Origin: Lachnospiraceae bacterium
GTDB lineage: Bacteria > Bacillota > Clostridia > Lachnospirales > Lachnospiraceae
Assembly (NCBI GenBank): GCA_017938485.1
Contig: JAGBBM010000136.1
Span: forward strand, 1 to 64,000
Length of the DNA stretch: 64,000 bases
Reading direction: 5' to 3'
Part shown: one piece after another, positions 9,037 through 19,216 of the stretch
Position numbering within the stretch: position 1 is the stretch's first letter
Layout: the number at the start of each line of letters is the position of its first letter
Translations under genes and position numbers: made by a program
Notes under the pieces: generated by a model
The model's database searches: none
What the model was told of the DNA's origin: nothing
Seen by the model: the letters and a program-made list of their open reading frames with translations, nothing else

Positions 9037-10473
9037 ATGAAGAAAGTTGCATATATAGCGTCAGAGTGCGTGCCTTTTATAAAAACAGGTGGTTTGGCAG
9101 ATGTAGTAGGAACCTTACCAAGAATCTTCGATAAGAAAGAGTATGATGTAAGAGTTATTATCCCTAACTATATGTGTCTTCCTGCTAAATTTAAAGAAAA
9201 GATGAGATATTTAACTCATTTTCATATGGATATTGGCTGGAAGCAGCAGTATGTAGGTGTTATGTATATGGAGTATGAAGGAGTTCCTGTATACTTTATA
9301 GATAACGAGTACTATTTTAATGGATTTAATATATATGGTGACGTAAAGTGGGATATTGAAAAGTTCTGTTATTTCAGTAAAGCAGCTTTATCAATTCTTC
9401 CAAGTGTAGGATTCCAACCTGACATTGTACATTGTCATGACTGGCAGGCAGGACTGGTTCCAGTATATTTAAAGACATTATTTGCAAGTAACCCATTCTA
9501 TAGTGGTATGAAGTCTATTATGACTATTCACAATCTTCAGTTCCAAGGAAAATGGGATATTAAGACTCTTCAGGAGTATTCAGGTCTTCCTGATTATGTG
9601 TTTACCCCTGATAAGCTTGAGATTCATAAGGATGCAAGTATGTTAAAAGGTGGTCTTGTTTATGCGGACAAGATTACTACTGTATCTAACACTTATGCAT
9701 GGGAGATTCAGACTCCTCAGTATGGTGAGGGATTAGATGGACTTCTCAGTGCACGTAATCAGTCTCTTTGGGGAATTATAAATGGTATAGACTACAACGA
9801 TTATAATCCGGCTACAGATAAAAAGATTTATAAGAATTATACCATTAAGAATTTCCGTAAGAATAAGGCGGAGAACAAAAAGGAACTCCAGAAGAAGCTT
9901 GGTCTTCCAGAGGATCCTAATGCATATATGATTGGTATTATCTCACGTCTTACTGATCAGAAGGGTCTAGATTTAGTAGACAGAATTATGAATGACATCT
10001 GTACAGATGGAACTCAGTTTGTAGTTCTTGGTACAGGTGATAGAAGATATGAGGATATGTTTAGATATTACCAGGGTATACATCCTGCTAAGGTATCTGC
10101 TAACATTTATTACTCAGATGCATTGTCACATGAGATGTATGCGGCTTGTGATGCAATGCTTGTTCCATCAAGATTCGAGCCATGTGGTCTTACTCAGCTT
10201 ATGGCGCTTAGATATGGTACACTTCCTATCGTTAGAGAGACAGGAGGACTTAAGGATACAGTTATTCCTTACAACGAATTCGATGGTAGTGGAACAGGAT
10301 TTTCATTTGCAAACTACGATGCATTTGAGCTTCTTAACACTATTAATTACTCAAAGAGAATATTCTTTGATTATAAGGAAGCATGGCAGGATATGCAGGA
10401 GAGAGCTATGCAACAGAATTATAGCTGGAGTAATTCAGCAGAGATATATCAGAAGTTATACGAGCAAGTATAA
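9037..10473 (+). CDS. glgA: Glycogen synthase (ADP-glucose dependent, GT5)
   Basis: I choose ATG 9037 (478 residues) because AGGAGGA lies just before it and MKKVAYIASECVPF is the normal family N-terminus; the upstream in-frame TTG at 8977 coincides with the promoter. The enzyme transfers glucose from ADP-glucose to the non-reducing end of alpha-1,4-glucan. KTGGLADVVG (residues 16-25) is the nucleotide-sugar binding motif, HCHDWQAGL lies near 130-138, and PSRFEPCGLTQL near 377-388 holds the GT-B catalytic glutamate. Length fits bacterial GlgA. It has its own promoter and terminator and no other glg gene is nearby, so it is probably monocistronic. Confidence 0.95.
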   Translation: MKKVAYIASECVPFIKTGGLADVVGTLPRIFDKKEYDVRVIIPNYMCLPAKFKEKMRYLTHFHMDIGWKQQYVGVMYMEYEGVPVYFIDNEYYFNGFNIYGDVKWDIEKFCYFSKAALSILPSVGFQPDIVHCHDWQAGLVPVYLKTLFASNPFYSGMKSIMTIHNLQFQGKWDIKTLQEYSGLPDYVFTPDKLEIHKDASMLKGGLVYADKITTVSNTYAWEIQTPQYGEGLDGLLSARNQSLWGIINGIDYNDYNPATDKKIYKNYTIKNFRKNKAENKKELQKKLGLPEDPNAYMIGIISRLTDQKGLDLVDRIMNDICTDGTQFVVLGTGDRRYEDMFRYYQGIHPAKVSANIYYSDALSHEMYAACDAMLVPSRFEPCGLTQLMALRYGTLPIVRETGGLKDTVIPYNEFDGSGTGFSFANYDAFELLNTINYSKRIFFDYKEAWQDMQERAMQQNYSWSNSAEIYQKLYEQV

Positions 10474-10491
10474 TAACTATTTTATGATTTT

Positions 10492-10525
10492 AAGGGAGAA
10501 ATCAACTTATGGTTTCTCCCTTTTT
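10492..10525 (+). terminator. Intrinsic terminator after glgA
   Basis: A 10-bp perfect stem (AAGGGAGAAA at 10492-10501 with its complement at 10513-10522), an 11-base loop and a TTTTT tail. It ends only about 15 bases before the rqcH start, so rqcH depends on readthrough or on a promoter I could not identify. Confidence 0.7.
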
Positions 10526-10539
10526 ACGAGGAGAAGAAA

Positions 10540-12333
10540 GTGGCACTAGACGGAGTTTTTTTATCAGGAATAATAAGTGAATTAAAGAGCAAGCTTGTGG
10601 GTGGAAGAATATACAAGATATACCAGCCAGAGGTGGATGAGCTTTGCATTGTAGTTAAAAATAAGACAGAAGAAAGTAATACTACAAACAGACTTTTGCT
10701 TTCTGCAAGTGCTAGTTTACCTCTTATGTATCTTACAGAGCAAACTAAGGAAAATCCTGCTGTTGCTCCTAATTTTTGTATGCTTTTAAGAAAGCATATT
10801 GGAAATGGCAGAATCACCCATATTACACAACCAAACTTCGAGAGAATTGCAGAGTTTACTATAGAACATCTAGATGAGATGGGAGACCTTTGCACTAAGA
10901 AGCTTATTGTGGAGATTATGGGAAAACATAGTAATATTATCTTTACTGACTCTCAGGGAACTATTATCGATAGTATAAAGCACGTGTCCTATCAGGTTAG
11001 TTCTGTAAGAGAAGTTCTTCCCGGAAGAAAATATGAGTATCCTCCTAGTCAGGATAAGGTTAACCCTCTTTTCGTAGATGTAAATTATTTCGTAAATCAT
11101 ATATTGAGCAAGCCCCTTCCTGTTTCTAAGGCTATATATACATCACTTACAGGGATATCACCTGTGGTTGCCAATGAGGTGGCTGTAAGAGCGGTTGTAG
11201 ATGGTGGGATGAGTACAGCTTCCCTTAGTATGGATGATAAGGAAAAAGTGTACAAAGCCTTTTCGGATATGATGGAAGATGTAAAAGAGGAAAGATATAT
11301 TCCGAATATTGCTTATAATGGCTATGAACCAAGGGAGTTTGCTGCTATATTACTAACCGGATACGGCGTGGAAGGTGATAGTAGCCTTATGCCAAATAAA
11401 GATATTGTGGGATTAAAGGTGTTTGATTCTGTATCAAAGGTTTTAGAGGAATATTACAGCAAGAAAAGCGTGGTAACAAGAATTAAACAGCGTTCAACAG
11501 ACTTAAGAAAAATAGTTGCCAATGCTGTAGAAAGAACCAGCAAGAAGTATGATTTGCAGTTATCACAGCTTAAAGATACAGAAAAAAGAGATAAGTACAA
11601 GGTGTATGGAGAGCTTCTCACAACTTACGGTTACAGTGCTAAGCAGGGGGACGCAGAACTTGTCTGTGAGAATTACTATACTGGTGAAATGATAACCATA
11701 CCTCTTGATAAAGATATCTCGCCTATGGATAATGCAAAAAAATATTTCGCCAGATACAATAAGCTTAAGAGAACCTATGAGGCTCTTGTAGAACTGACTA
11801 AGGAGTCTAAGGAGGAACTTGATTATCTTCTTTCTGTTCAAAATTCTTTAGGAATTGCAACAACAGATACAGACTTAGAACAGATTAAAACTGAGCTTAT
11901 TGAGAGTGGGTATATAAGAGGCCGTATTGATAAAAACAAAAATAAAAAGCAGGCAAAGAGTAAACCTCTTCATTACATTTCTTCCGATGGATTTCACATG
12001 TATGTGGGAAAAAATAACTATCAGAATGAGGATATAACCTTTAAGCTGGCTGATGGAGGAGATATGTGGTTTCATGCCAAAAATATGCCAGGTTCTCATG
12101 TTATAGTTAAGGTTGATGGGGTAAGCGAGCTTCCGGATAGAACTTATGAGGAGGCTGCAAGACTTGCGGCATATTATTCTTCGGGAAAAGATGCACCTAA
12201 GGTGGAGATTGATTACACAACCAGAAAAAATCTTAAAAAACCACCTAAGGCAAAACCGGGATATGTTATATATCACACCAACTATTCTATGAATATTGAA
12301 CCAGATATAAATGGTATTGAGGAAGTAAATTAG
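10540..12333 (+). CDS. rqcH: RqcH / NFACT-family ribosome quality-control protein
   Basis: This 597-residue protein starts at GTG 10540 behind GAGGAG. It was long annotated as fibronectin-binding protein A (FbpA/YloA). In B. subtilis RqcH binds stalled 50S subunits carrying peptidyl-tRNA and recruits tRNA-Ala to add C-terminal alanine tails that mark the nascent chain for degradation. The NFACT-N domain opens with MALDGVFLSGIISELKS-type sequence. A long charged helical region spans about 290-430 and the NFACT-R domain follows from about 475, with DMWFHAKNMPGSH near 508-520. All expected domains are present. It lies directly upstream of the yicC-thiN block. Confidence 0.93.
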   Translation: MALDGVFLSGIISELKSKLVGGRIYKIYQPEVDELCIVVKNKTEESNTTNRLLLSASASLPLMYLTEQTKENPAVAPNFCMLLRKHIGNGRITHITQPNFERIAEFTIEHLDEMGDLCTKKLIVEIMGKHSNIIFTDSQGTIIDSIKHVSYQVSSVREVLPGRKYEYPPSQDKVNPLFVDVNYFVNHILSKPLPVSKAIYTSLTGISPVVANEVAVRAVVDGGMSTASLSMDDKEKVYKAFSDMMEDVKEERYIPNIAYNGYEPREFAAILLTGYGVEGDSSLMPNKDIVGLKVFDSVSKVLEEYYSKKSVVTRIKQRSTDLRKIVANAVERTSKKYDLQLSQLKDTEKRDKYKVYGELLTTYGYSAKQGDAELVCENYYTGEMITIPLDKDISPMDNAKKYFARYNKLKRTYEALVELTKESKEELDYLLSVQNSLGIATTDTDLEQIKTELIESGYIRGRIDKNKNKKQAKSKPLHYISSDGFHMYVGKNNYQNEDITFKLADGGDMWFHAKNMPGSHVIVKVDGVSELPDRTYEEAARLAAYYSSGKDAPKVEIDYTTRKNLKKPPKAKPGYVIYHTNYSMNIEPDINGIEEVN

Positions 12334-12346
12334 AAATAGATAATAT

Positions 12347-12375
12347 TTGCATTTTGGCGGTGGATATAATATAAT
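12347..12375 (+). promoter_or_regulatory. Possible promoter of the yicC cluster
   Basis: TTGCAT (12347-12352), a 17-base spacer and a perfect TATAAT (12370-12375) in the AT-rich 116-base gap before yicC. The -35 match is weak and overlapping TATAAT-like words make the exact site uncertain. Confidence 0.35.
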
Positions 12376-12449
12376 AATATAGATTGTTGGCATTTATATT
12401 GTTATATTATGACAGCACAATTATACTATCAGAAAACAGGTGAATTATT

Positions 12450-13328
12450 TTGATAAAAAGTATGACTGGCTTCGGCAGAAGCGAGATTGTAAATGAAGAC
12501 AGAAAAGTAGTTGTGGAGATTAAGGCAGTTAATCACAGATACTGCGATATGAATGTAAAACTTCCTAAGAAACTCAATTACTTTGAAACCACAATAAGAA
12601 ACTTCCTAAAAGATTATATTCAGCGAGGCAAGGTTGATGTATTTATAATCTATGAAGATTATTCCAAGTCCAATGTATGTGTAAAATACAACAGGGAGAT
12701 TGCAGGAGAATATATCAAGTACTTGAATGAGATGGTTGATGAATACGATGTTGACGATGATATCAAGGCATCGGTTGTAGCGAGATTTCCAGAGGTATTT
12801 ACTTTGGAGGAGCAGGCTACAGACGAGGAAGCTATATGGGAATTTCTTAAGGAAGCTATAAAAGAAGCTGCTGAAAAGTTTGTGGAGTCTCGTATTAAAG
12901 AGGGCGAAAATCTTAAGAATGACTTAATTGGTAAGTTAGATGATATGCTTAAGATGGTAAGCTTTATTGAGGATAAATCTCCGGAGATAATTGCAGAGTA
13001 TAAGCAAAAGCTTACTGAAAAGGTGGCAGAGCTTTCAACTAATACCCAGATAGATGAACAGCGTATTGCTACAGAAGTGGTTATTTACGCAGATAAGGTT
13101 TGCGTAGATGAGGAGATAGTAAGACTTAAGAGCCATATAGCAAGTACTAAGCAGATTCTTGCTGAGGGTGGCTCAGTAGGTCGTAAGCTTGATTTTATTG
13201 CACAGGAGATGAATAGAGAGGCTAACACTATACTTAGCAAATCAAATTCTCTTCAGGTGTCTGACGTAGGTATTGATCTTAAGACTGACATTGAAAAGGT
13301 TAGAGAACAAATTCAGAATATAGAATAA
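12450..13328 (+). CDS. yicC: YicC/YloC-family endoribonuclease
   Basis: The product has 292 residues and starts at TTG 12450; MIKSMTGFGRSE is the invariant family N-terminus, which fixes the start even though the codon is TTG. YicC proteins are metal-dependent endoribonucleases that form hexameric rings. The conserved C-terminus is complete (GRKLDFIAQEMNREANT, then KTDIEKVREQIQN). It is the first gene of the conserved Firmicutes cluster that continues to thiN. In B. subtilis the next gene is remA; here gmk follows after 19 bases. Confidence 0.92.
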   Translation: MIKSMTGFGRSEIVNEDRKVVVEIKAVNHRYCDMNVKLPKKLNYFETTIRNFLKDYIQRGKVDVFIIYEDYSKSNVCVKYNREIAGEYIKYLNEMVDEYDVDDDIKASVVARFPEVFTLEEQATDEEAIWEFLKEAIKEAAEKFVESRIKEGENLKNDLIGKLDDMLKMVSFIEDKSPEIIAEYKQKLTEKVAELSTNTQIDEQRIATEVVIYADKVCVDEEIVRLKSHIASTKQILAEGGSVGRKLDFIAQEMNREANTILSKSNSLQVSDVGIDLKTDIEKVREQIQNIE

Positions 13329-13347
13329 ATGACATGAGGTGTATACT

Positions 13348-13965
13348 ATGGAGAGAAAAGGCGATTTAATAGTTATCTCTGGTTTCTCAGGGGCTGGCAA
13401 AGGGACAGTTGTAAAAAAACTTGTAGAAAAATATGGATATAGTTTATCTGTATCGGCTACAACAAGAGCTCCACGTGAGGGAGAGGTAGACGGTAGAGAA
13501 TACTATTTCAAGTCTGTTGAAGATTTTCAACTTCTCATAGATTACAATGGATTTATAGAGTGGGCTCAGTATGTTGATAATTATTATGGAACTCCACGTA
13601 AATTCGTTGAGCAGGAGATGGAAGAAGGCAGAGATGTTATTCTTGAGATAGAGGTTCAAGGTGCGATGAATGTAAAACGTCAGTATCCGGATGCTGTACT
13701 TATATTTATTGCAGCTCCAAGTGCCGAAGAACTTAAAAATAGACTTGCAGGTAGAGGAACAGAGACTGCTGAGGTTATAGAAAAACGTATGAAGCGTGCA
13801 GCGGTTGAGTCAGATGACATAGATGAGTATGATTACATAGTTATCAATGATGACTTAGATACCTGTGTTGAGAAAGTTAATTCTATTATTGTAAGTAAGA
13901 AATGCTTGCATGACAATAATTTGAGTTTTATAGAAGAGATAAAAAGAGAGCTTAAGGCGAATTAG
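13348..13965 (+). CDS. gmk: Guanylate kinase
   Basis: I choose ATG 13348 (205 residues) over the in-frame GTG at 13339, because GAGGT at 13336-13340 is correctly spaced for the ATG and would overlap the GTG. The enzyme makes GDP from GMP and ATP. The P-loop is GFSGAGKGT (residues 12-20), followed by the GMP-binding segment STTRAPREGEVDGREY-type sequence and the lid region with RLAGRGTE. Length is normal. It belongs to the yicC-rpoZ cluster. Confidence 0.95.
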   Translation: MERKGDLIVISGFSGAGKGTVVKKLVEKYGYSLSVSATTRAPREGEVDGREYYFKSVEDFQLLIDYNGFIEWAQYVDNYYGTPRKFVEQEMEEGRDVILEIEVQGAMNVKRQYPDAVLIFIAAPSAEELKNRLAGRGTETAEVIEKRMKRAAVESDDIDEYDYIVINDDLDTCVEKVNSIIVSKKCLHDNNLSFIEEIKRELKAN

Positions 13966-13980
13966 GAAGGGAGAATAGAT

Positions 13981-14238
13981 ATGTTACATCCATCATATTC
14001 AGATTTAATGGCAGTAGTTAATAGTGAGGTTGAACCAGGCGAACAGCCTGTTGTTCAGAGTAGATATTCTATTGTTATGGCAACTTCAAAAAGAGCAAGA
14101 CAGATAATTGACGGTAGAGTTGCTGAACGTAAAGAGAAGAAAGAAAACTACCAGTACAAGAAGGAAAAGAAACCATTATCTGTTGCTATTGAGGAGTTAC
14201 ACAGCTCCAAGGTTAAGATTGTTGGTGACGACGAATAA
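13981..14238 (+). CDS. rpoZ: RNA polymerase omega subunit
   Basis: The product has 85 residues and starts at ATG 13981 after AAGGGAG. Omega helps beta-prime fold and assemble. The family core is visible: MLHPSYSDL at the N-terminus and SRYSIVMATSKRARQI near residues 28-43, which includes the conserved A-x-R-A-R-x-I motif. The C-terminal half is charged and variable, as usual. Its place after gmk is the standard one in Firmicutes. Confidence 0.93.
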   Translation: MLHPSYSDLMAVVNSEVEPGEQPVVQSRYSIVMATSKRARQIIDGRVAERKEKKENYQYKKEKKPLSVAIEELHSSKVKIVGDDE

Positions 14239-14245
14239 ACACTTA

Positions 14246-14270
14246 AGGGACTACGGATATGGTGGTCCCT
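14246..14270 (+). terminator. Weak hairpin between rpoZ and murE-like gene
   Basis: AGGGAC-type stem of 9 pairs (14246-14254 with 14262-14270, one G-U) and a 7-base loop, followed by a poor T-run (atgttt). It may be an attenuator that lowers transcription into the next gene; it is not a strong terminator. Confidence 0.35.
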
Positions 14271-14293
14271 ATGTTTAATTTTAGGAGGATTGT

Positions 14294-15793
14294 ATGAAGT
14301 TAAGTGAACTTATATCAGGTTTAGAATATGAGGTTTTACAGGGAGATATAGACATTTACATCAATAATATTCATAATGATTCCAGAAAAGTATGTGAAGG
14401 TGACTTGTTTTTTTGTATAACTGGTGCAGTTTCAGATGGACATAAGTATGCACAGGATGTTGCAGAAAAGAAAGCTGCTGTGTTGATTGTTGAGAAAACA
14501 GTTGAGGTAAATGCGGATGTTACCGTAATCAAGGTTCCTTCAACCAGATATGCTATGGGTATGATAAGTTCCAGATTTTATGGTGAGCCATCAAAGAAAC
14601 TTAAGGTGATTGGTATTACTGGGACTAAGGGAAAGACCACTATAACTTATATGATTAGAGAGATGCTTATAGCAGCAGGATATAAGACAGGACTTATTGG
14701 TACTATTGAGATACTTGATGGAGTGAATCAGATTCACGCAGCAAATACCACTCCAGAATCATTAACACTGCACAAGTATTTAAAGGATATGGTAGATAAT
14801 GGTCTTGACTCTGTAGTTATGGAAGTATCTTCTCAGGGACTTATGCTTGACAGAGTGGCAGGAGTGGAATTTGATTTTGGCATATTTACCAATTTATCAA
14901 AAGACCATATTGGTCCCAATGAACATAAAACCTTTGAAGAATATATGATGTGGAAGGCAAAGCTTTTTACTATGTGTAAAAAGGGAATCTTTAACATAGA
15001 TGATTCCTATGCAGATTATATGATGAAATCTGCAACTTGTGATATTGTCACCTATGGTATGAAGGAAGGTGCAAATTACCACGCCGATGAGTATGAGCTA
15101 TATTCAGAAAAAGGTGTTCTTGGCATAACATATAATCTTACAGGGGATGTATCTGGTAGGGTTATGGTGGACCTTCCGGGAGAATTTTCCGTTCACAATT
15201 CTCTTGCTGCTATTGCGGTTGCTGACCTTATGGGAGTGCCATTTGAAAAGATTCAAAGTATTCTGGCTAGTGTAAAGGTTAGAGGAAGAGTTGAGATGAT
15301 TCCTATATCAGATGCTTTTACGGTTATGATAGATTATGCTCATAATGCTATGGCCCTAGAGAGTTTATTAAATGCCCTTAAGGCTTATAATCCGAAAAGA
15401 CTTATCTCTCTTTTTGGATGTGGTGGAAATCGTTCCAAGGACAGACGTTATGAGATGGGGGAAGTTTCTGGTAATATGGCAGACCTTACCATTATAACAA
15501 GTGACAACCCTAGATTTGAGAAGCCACAGGATATTATTGATGACATTAAGATAGGTATGGCAAAGACCAAGGGCTCCTTTGTTGAGATATTGGAGCGTAA
15601 GGAAGCTATGCGATATGCTATTTTACATGGTGAACCAGGTGATATAATTGTATTTGCTGGTAAGGGTCATGAGGACTATCAAGAGATAGAAGGCGTGAAG
15701 TATCATATGGATGAGAGAGACCTTATCCGTGAGATAGTGGAGGAAGAAGATGTCGCAAATATATGCGGATATAATAATAGATATTTCGCATGA
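14294..15793 (+). CDS. murE: MurE-family UDP-MurNAc-tripeptide ligase
   Basis: The product has 499 residues and starts at ATG 14294 after AGGAGG. MurE adds the third amino acid to UDP-MurNAc-L-Ala-D-Glu in the cytoplasm. The ATP-binding loop GTKGKTT is near residues 111-117, TTPES near 152-156, and the central-domain histidine/lysine region and C-terminal domain are complete. SDNPRFEKP near 402-410 carries DNPR, the meso-diaminopimelate specificity motif, consistent with DAP-type peptidoglycan. In B. subtilis this position holds coaBC. Its last 44 bases overlap priA. A second murE elsewhere in the genome cannot be excluded. Confidence 0.88.
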   Translation: MKLSELISGLEYEVLQGDIDIYINNIHNDSRKVCEGDLFFCITGAVSDGHKYAQDVAEKKAAVLIVEKTVEVNADVTVIKVPSTRYAMGMISSRFYGEPSKKLKVIGITGTKGKTTITYMIREMLIAAGYKTGLIGTIEILDGVNQIHAANTTPESLTLHKYLKDMVDNGLDSVVMEVSSQGLMLDRVAGVEFDFGIFTNLSKDHIGPNEHKTFEEYMMWKAKLFTMCKKGIFNIDDSYADYMMKSATCDIVTYGMKEGANYHADEYELYSEKGVLGITYNLTGDVSGRVMVDLPGEFSVHNSLAAIAVADLMGVPFEKIQSILASVKVRGRVEMIPISDAFTVMIDYAHNAMALESLLNALKAYNPKRLISLFGCGGNRSKDRRYEMGEVSGNMADLTIITSDNPRFEKPQDIIDDIKIGMAKTKGSFVEILERKEAMRYAILHGEPGDIIVFAGKGHEDYQEIEGVKYHMDERDLIREIVEEEDVANICGYNNRYFA

Positions 15794-17759
15794 GGCCATA
15801 GATAGAACTTTTCAGTATATGGTTCCTGCGGAATTGGAAAACAGCATAGAAATTGGTATGCAGGTGCAAGTTCCTTTTGGTCAGAGTAACCGCAACAGAA
15901 AGGGTTATGTTATCAACCTTACAGATATTCCTAATTTTGATGTAGATAAGATGAAGAGTATTTCGGGAATACCTGACAAAAGTTTGCAGATAGAGGGAAA
16001 ACTTATTAAGCTTGCGGCATGGATTAGAAAGAATTATGGAGCAACAATGTTCGATGCCTTAAAAACAGTTATGCCAGTTAAGGAAAAGATTAGAAAGACG
16101 GCTAAGAAAATTTCGGAAAAAGAGTTTAACCTTACAAAACCTCCAGTTATGAATTTAAACGAAAGTCAGCAGATGTTGATTGATGAATTTGTAGCTCACC
16201 AGGAAGATGGGGATTTCAAAACTTATTTGTTGCATGGAGTCACAGGAAGTGGTAAGACTGAGGTTTATATAGGTTGCATAAAGGAAGTTGTAAAAAAAGG
16301 CAAACAAGCTATTGTTCTTATTCCGGAGATTGGTCTTACTTATCAAAATCTTGCTAGATTTAGACAACATTTTGGAGATAGAGTTGCCCTCATAAATTCA
16401 AAACAGAGTAAAGGTGAAAAGTACGAGGAATTTATGAGAGCGAAAAACCATGAGGTTGATGTGATTATTGGCCCTAGGTCAGCGCTTTTTACTCCTTGTC
16501 AAAATCTAGGTCTTATAATTATAGATGAAGAGCATGATGGAGCTTATAAGAGTGACCAGACACCTAAGTATCACGCAAGGGAGGTTGCTATTGAAAGAGC
16601 AAGGTTGGAGGATGCGTCTGTCATACTTGGCTCAGCTACCCCAACCATAGAAAGCTATTCCTTGGCTAAGCTTGGAAAGTATCATTTGTGGGAGCTTCCC
16701 TTTAGACCATATGGTATGGAGCTTTCATCGGTATCTGTGGTGGATATGCGAGAGGAACTTAGGCTTGGTAATAGAAGTATAGTTAGTAAAGAACTGTACG
16801 AGATGATAAATGACAGATTGACAAAGAAAGAGCAGATAATGCTTTTTATAAATAGAAGAGGATTTAATACCTTTGTTTCCTGTAGGGAATGTGGTGAGGT
16901 AATTAAGTGCCCAAAATGTGATGTTTCTTTGTCTTTGCACAATAATGGTTTTATGATGTGTCATTATTGTGGGCATGTGGAAAGAACAGTTAAAGAATGT
17001 CCTTCCTGCAAATCTAAGCTTATTGGTGGATTTGGTACAGGAACCCAGAAGGTGGAGGAGGAAATCAATCGATTATTTCCTCAGGCGAAAACCCTTCGAA
17101 TGGATAAGGACACTACCTCAAAAAAAGGTTCTCAAAGTGAGATTTTAAGTGAGTTTTTGGATAATAAGGCGGATATACTTATAGGAACTCAGATGATTGT
17201 TAAGGGACATGATTTTGAAAATGTAACCCTAGTGGGAATCATGCTTGCAGACTTGTCTTTGTTTGACAACGATTATAGGTCTGGGGAGAGAACCTTCGAT
17301 CTGCTTACTCAGGCAGCAGGCAGGGCTGGACGTGGAGATAAAAAGGGACATGTGCTGATACAGACCTATCAACCTGAACATTATGCAATAGTTGCTGCGT
17401 CGAATCAGGATTATGAAGGCTTTTTTGACACAGAGATGACTTATAGAAGACTGTTAAAGTACCCGCCAGTTTATAATATGATGGTGGTACTGCTTACGTC
17501 TTTAACTTATGAGGATGTGTCTATTGCATCTGAAGAACTGACTAAAACTATAAAGAACAGTATATTGGATGATAAAAATGTAAGAGTTATAGGACCTAGT
17601 GATGCAACTATAACTAGGATAAAAGATTTATACAGAAGAGTAATATACGTTAAAACCAAGGATATAAATCAGCTTGAGAATATAAGAAACCTTGTGGACA
17701 CCTACGAAAAAGATGGCATAAAGGTAGCTGTTGATGTGAATCCGGTTAATATGTATTAA
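15750..17759 (+). CDS. priA: Primosomal replication restart helicase PriA
   Basis: This 669-residue protein starts at ATG 15750 inside the murE 3' end, with GGAGGAAGAAG as ribosome site. PriA is a 3'-5' helicase that recognises stalled forks and reloads the replisome. The N-terminal DNA-binding domain begins [12 protein letters not shown]. Walker A (GVTGSGKTE) is near residues 159-167 and the DEEH box near 259-262. Paired zinc-binding CxxC motifs lie at about 377-420 (CREC, CPKC, CHYC, CPSC). Motifs V-VI (QAAGRAGR) are intact. All domains are present. Confidence 0.96.
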   Translation: MSQIYADIIIDISHEAIDRTFQYMVPAELENSIEIGMQVQVPFGQSNRNRKGYVINLTDIPNFDVDKMKSISGIPDKSLQIEGKLIKLAAWIRKNYGATMFDALKTVMPVKEKIRKTAKKISEKEFNLTKPPVMNLNESQQMLIDEFVAHQEDGDFKTYLLHGVTGSGKTEVYIGCIKEVVKKGKQAIVLIPEIGLTYQNLARFRQHFGDRVALINSKQSKGEKYEEFMRAKNHEVDVIIGPRSALFTPCQNLGLIIIDEEHDGAYKSDQTPKYHAREVAIERARLEDASVILGSATPTIESYSLAKLGKYHLWELPFRPYGMELSSVSVVDMREELRLGNRSIVSKELYEMINDRLTKKEQIMLFINRRGFNTFVSCRECGEVIKCPKCDVSLSLHNNGFMMCHYCGHVERTVKECPSCKSKLIGGFGTGTQKVEEEINRLFPQAKTLRMDKDTTSKKGSQSEILSEFLDNKADILIGTQMIVKGHDFENVTLVGIMLADLSLFDNDYRSGERTFDLLTQAAGRAGRGDKKGHVLIQTYQPEHYAIVAASNQDYEGFFDTEMTYRRLLKYPPVYNMMVVLLTSLTYEDVSIASEELTKTIKNSILDDKNVRVIGPSDATITRIKDLYRRVIYVKTKDINQLENIRNLVDTYEKDGIKVAVDVNPVNMY

Positions 17760-17775
17760 AAATGGAGGTTTAATT

Positions 17776-18252
17776 ATGGCAATTAGAAAAATAAGATTAG
17801 ATGGTGATGACGTACTTAGAAAAGAGTGTAAACCAATCGAAAAGATGACATCAAGACTTGCAACTTTGATTGATGATATGTATGACACAATGTATGAGGC
17901 TAATGGTGTTGGTCTTGCTGCACCACAGGTAGGAATACTAAAGAGATTAGTAGTAATTGATATAGGTGATGGTAATCCACTTACACTTATTAATCCTGTC
18001 ATAATTGAATCTGACGGAGAACAGGAAGGCGAAGAAGGATGCTTAAGTCTTCCTGGATTACAGGGAACAGTGATTAGACCTAATCATGTTGTTTGTAAGG
18101 CACTTAACGAGGATATGGAAGAGTTTATAGTAGAGGGCGAAGGTTTGCTTGCAAGAGCTATCTGCCATGAATTAGATCATTTGGATGGTGTGTTATATAA
18201 GGATAGAACCTTAGATGGATTGTATAGTGTTGAAGCACCAAAGGAAGATTAA
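17776..18252 (+). CDS. def: Peptide deformylase
   Basis: The product has 158 residues and starts at ATG 17776 after GGAGG. It removes the formyl group from nascent protein N-termini. All three metal-site motifs are present: [10 protein letters not shown] near residues 43-52, EGCLSLPG near 87-94 (the metal-ligand Cys) and HELDHLDG near 131-138 (two His ligands and the catalytic Glu). It is followed after 18 bases by fmt, the functional partner that adds the formyl group. Confidence 0.97.
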   Translation: MAIRKIRLDGDDVLRKECKPIEKMTSRLATLIDDMYDTMYEANGVGLAAPQVGILKRLVVIDIGDGNPLTLINPVIIESDGEQEGEEGCLSLPGLQGTVIRPNHVVCKALNEDMEEFIVEGEGLLARAICHELDHLDGVLYKDRTLDGLYSVEAPKED

Positions 18253-18270
18253 TAAGAGGAGATATATAAT

Positions 18271-19197
18271 ATGAAAATAGTTTATATGGGAACTCCTGAT
18301 TTTGCAGTGTACGGTTTAAAGGCTCTTGTTGAGGCTGGTCATGATGTGGTTGCTGTTATAACCCAACCAGATAAAGCAAAGGGAAGAAGCAAATCATTGG
18401 TTCCAACTCCAGTAAAAAAACAAGCTATAGAATACAATATACCGGTATACCAGCCTGAAAAGGTAAAAGAAGAATCTGTGGTTAATATGTTAAAAGAACT
18501 TGCACCTGAGGTTATAGTTGTTGCAGCGTATGGTCAGATTCTTCCAGAGAGTATTTTAAATATTCCACCATATGGCTGTATCAATATTCATGCTTCGTTG
18601 TTGCCTAAATACAGAGGTGCAGCACCTATTGAATGGTCCATCATAGATGGAGAGGATGTCACTGGTGTAACCACCATGTATATGGAAAAAGGTCTTGATA
18701 CGGGAGATATGATAGAAAAAGAGGAGATTGTTATTAAATCAGATGATACTGGAGCAACTCTTCACGACAAGTTGGCCGAAGCCGGTGGCAGACTTATTAT
18801 AACAACCCTTGAGGCGGTTAAATCAGGTACTGCTACAAGAACTAAACAGGATGATTCTTTAAGTTGTTACGCCAAAATGCTTAGCAAGGATATGGGAGAT
18901 ATTGACTTTACCAAGGATGCCGCAAGTATTGAAAGGCTTATAAGAGGTCTTAATCCTTGGCCTTGTGCTTATACCACATTGGATGGTAAGAGCTTGAAGC
19001 TTTTCAAAGCGGATGTGGTTGAAAAGGAAGGAAATCCTGGAGAGATTATAGAGGTTACAAAGAAAACCTTTACTGTTGCCTGTGGTAAGGATGCGCTTGT
19101 TATAAGAAATCTTCAGCCTGAGGGCAAAAAGCCTATGGACACAGTTGCATTTTTAAATGGCAACAAAATAGAAGTAGGAATGAAGCTTAATTCATAA
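18271..19197 (+). CDS. fmt: Methionyl-tRNA formyltransferase
   Basis: The product has 308 residues and starts at ATG 18271 after AAGAGGAG. It formylates Met-tRNAfMet using 10-formyl-tetrahydrofolate. The catalytic domain has MGTPDFAV, the conserved INIHASLLPKYRGAAPI block with catalytic Asn and His (near residues 106-122) and LDTGDMI. The C-terminal OB-like tRNA-binding domain is complete. It sits in the def-fmt-rsmB order seen across bacteria. Confidence 0.97.
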   Translation: MKIVYMGTPDFAVYGLKALVEAGHDVVAVITQPDKAKGRSKSLVPTPVKKQAIEYNIPVYQPEKVKEESVVNMLKELAPEVIVVAAYGQILPESILNIPPYGCINIHASLLPKYRGAAPIEWSIIDGEDVTGVTTMYMEKGLDTGDMIEKEEIVIKSDDTGATLHDKLAEAGGRLIITTLEAVKSGTATRTKQDDSLSCYAKMLSKDMGDIDFTKDAASIERLIRGLNPWPCAYTTLDGKSLKLFKADVVEKEGNPGEIIEVTKKTFTVACGKDALVIRNLQPEGKKPMDTVAFLNGNKIEVGMKLNS

Positions 19198-19216
19198 TTG
19201 TTAAGGAGTAATTTAG

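Noticed and set aside
13329..13347. A remA gene between yicC and gmk
   Set aside because: Only 19 bases separate the two genes.
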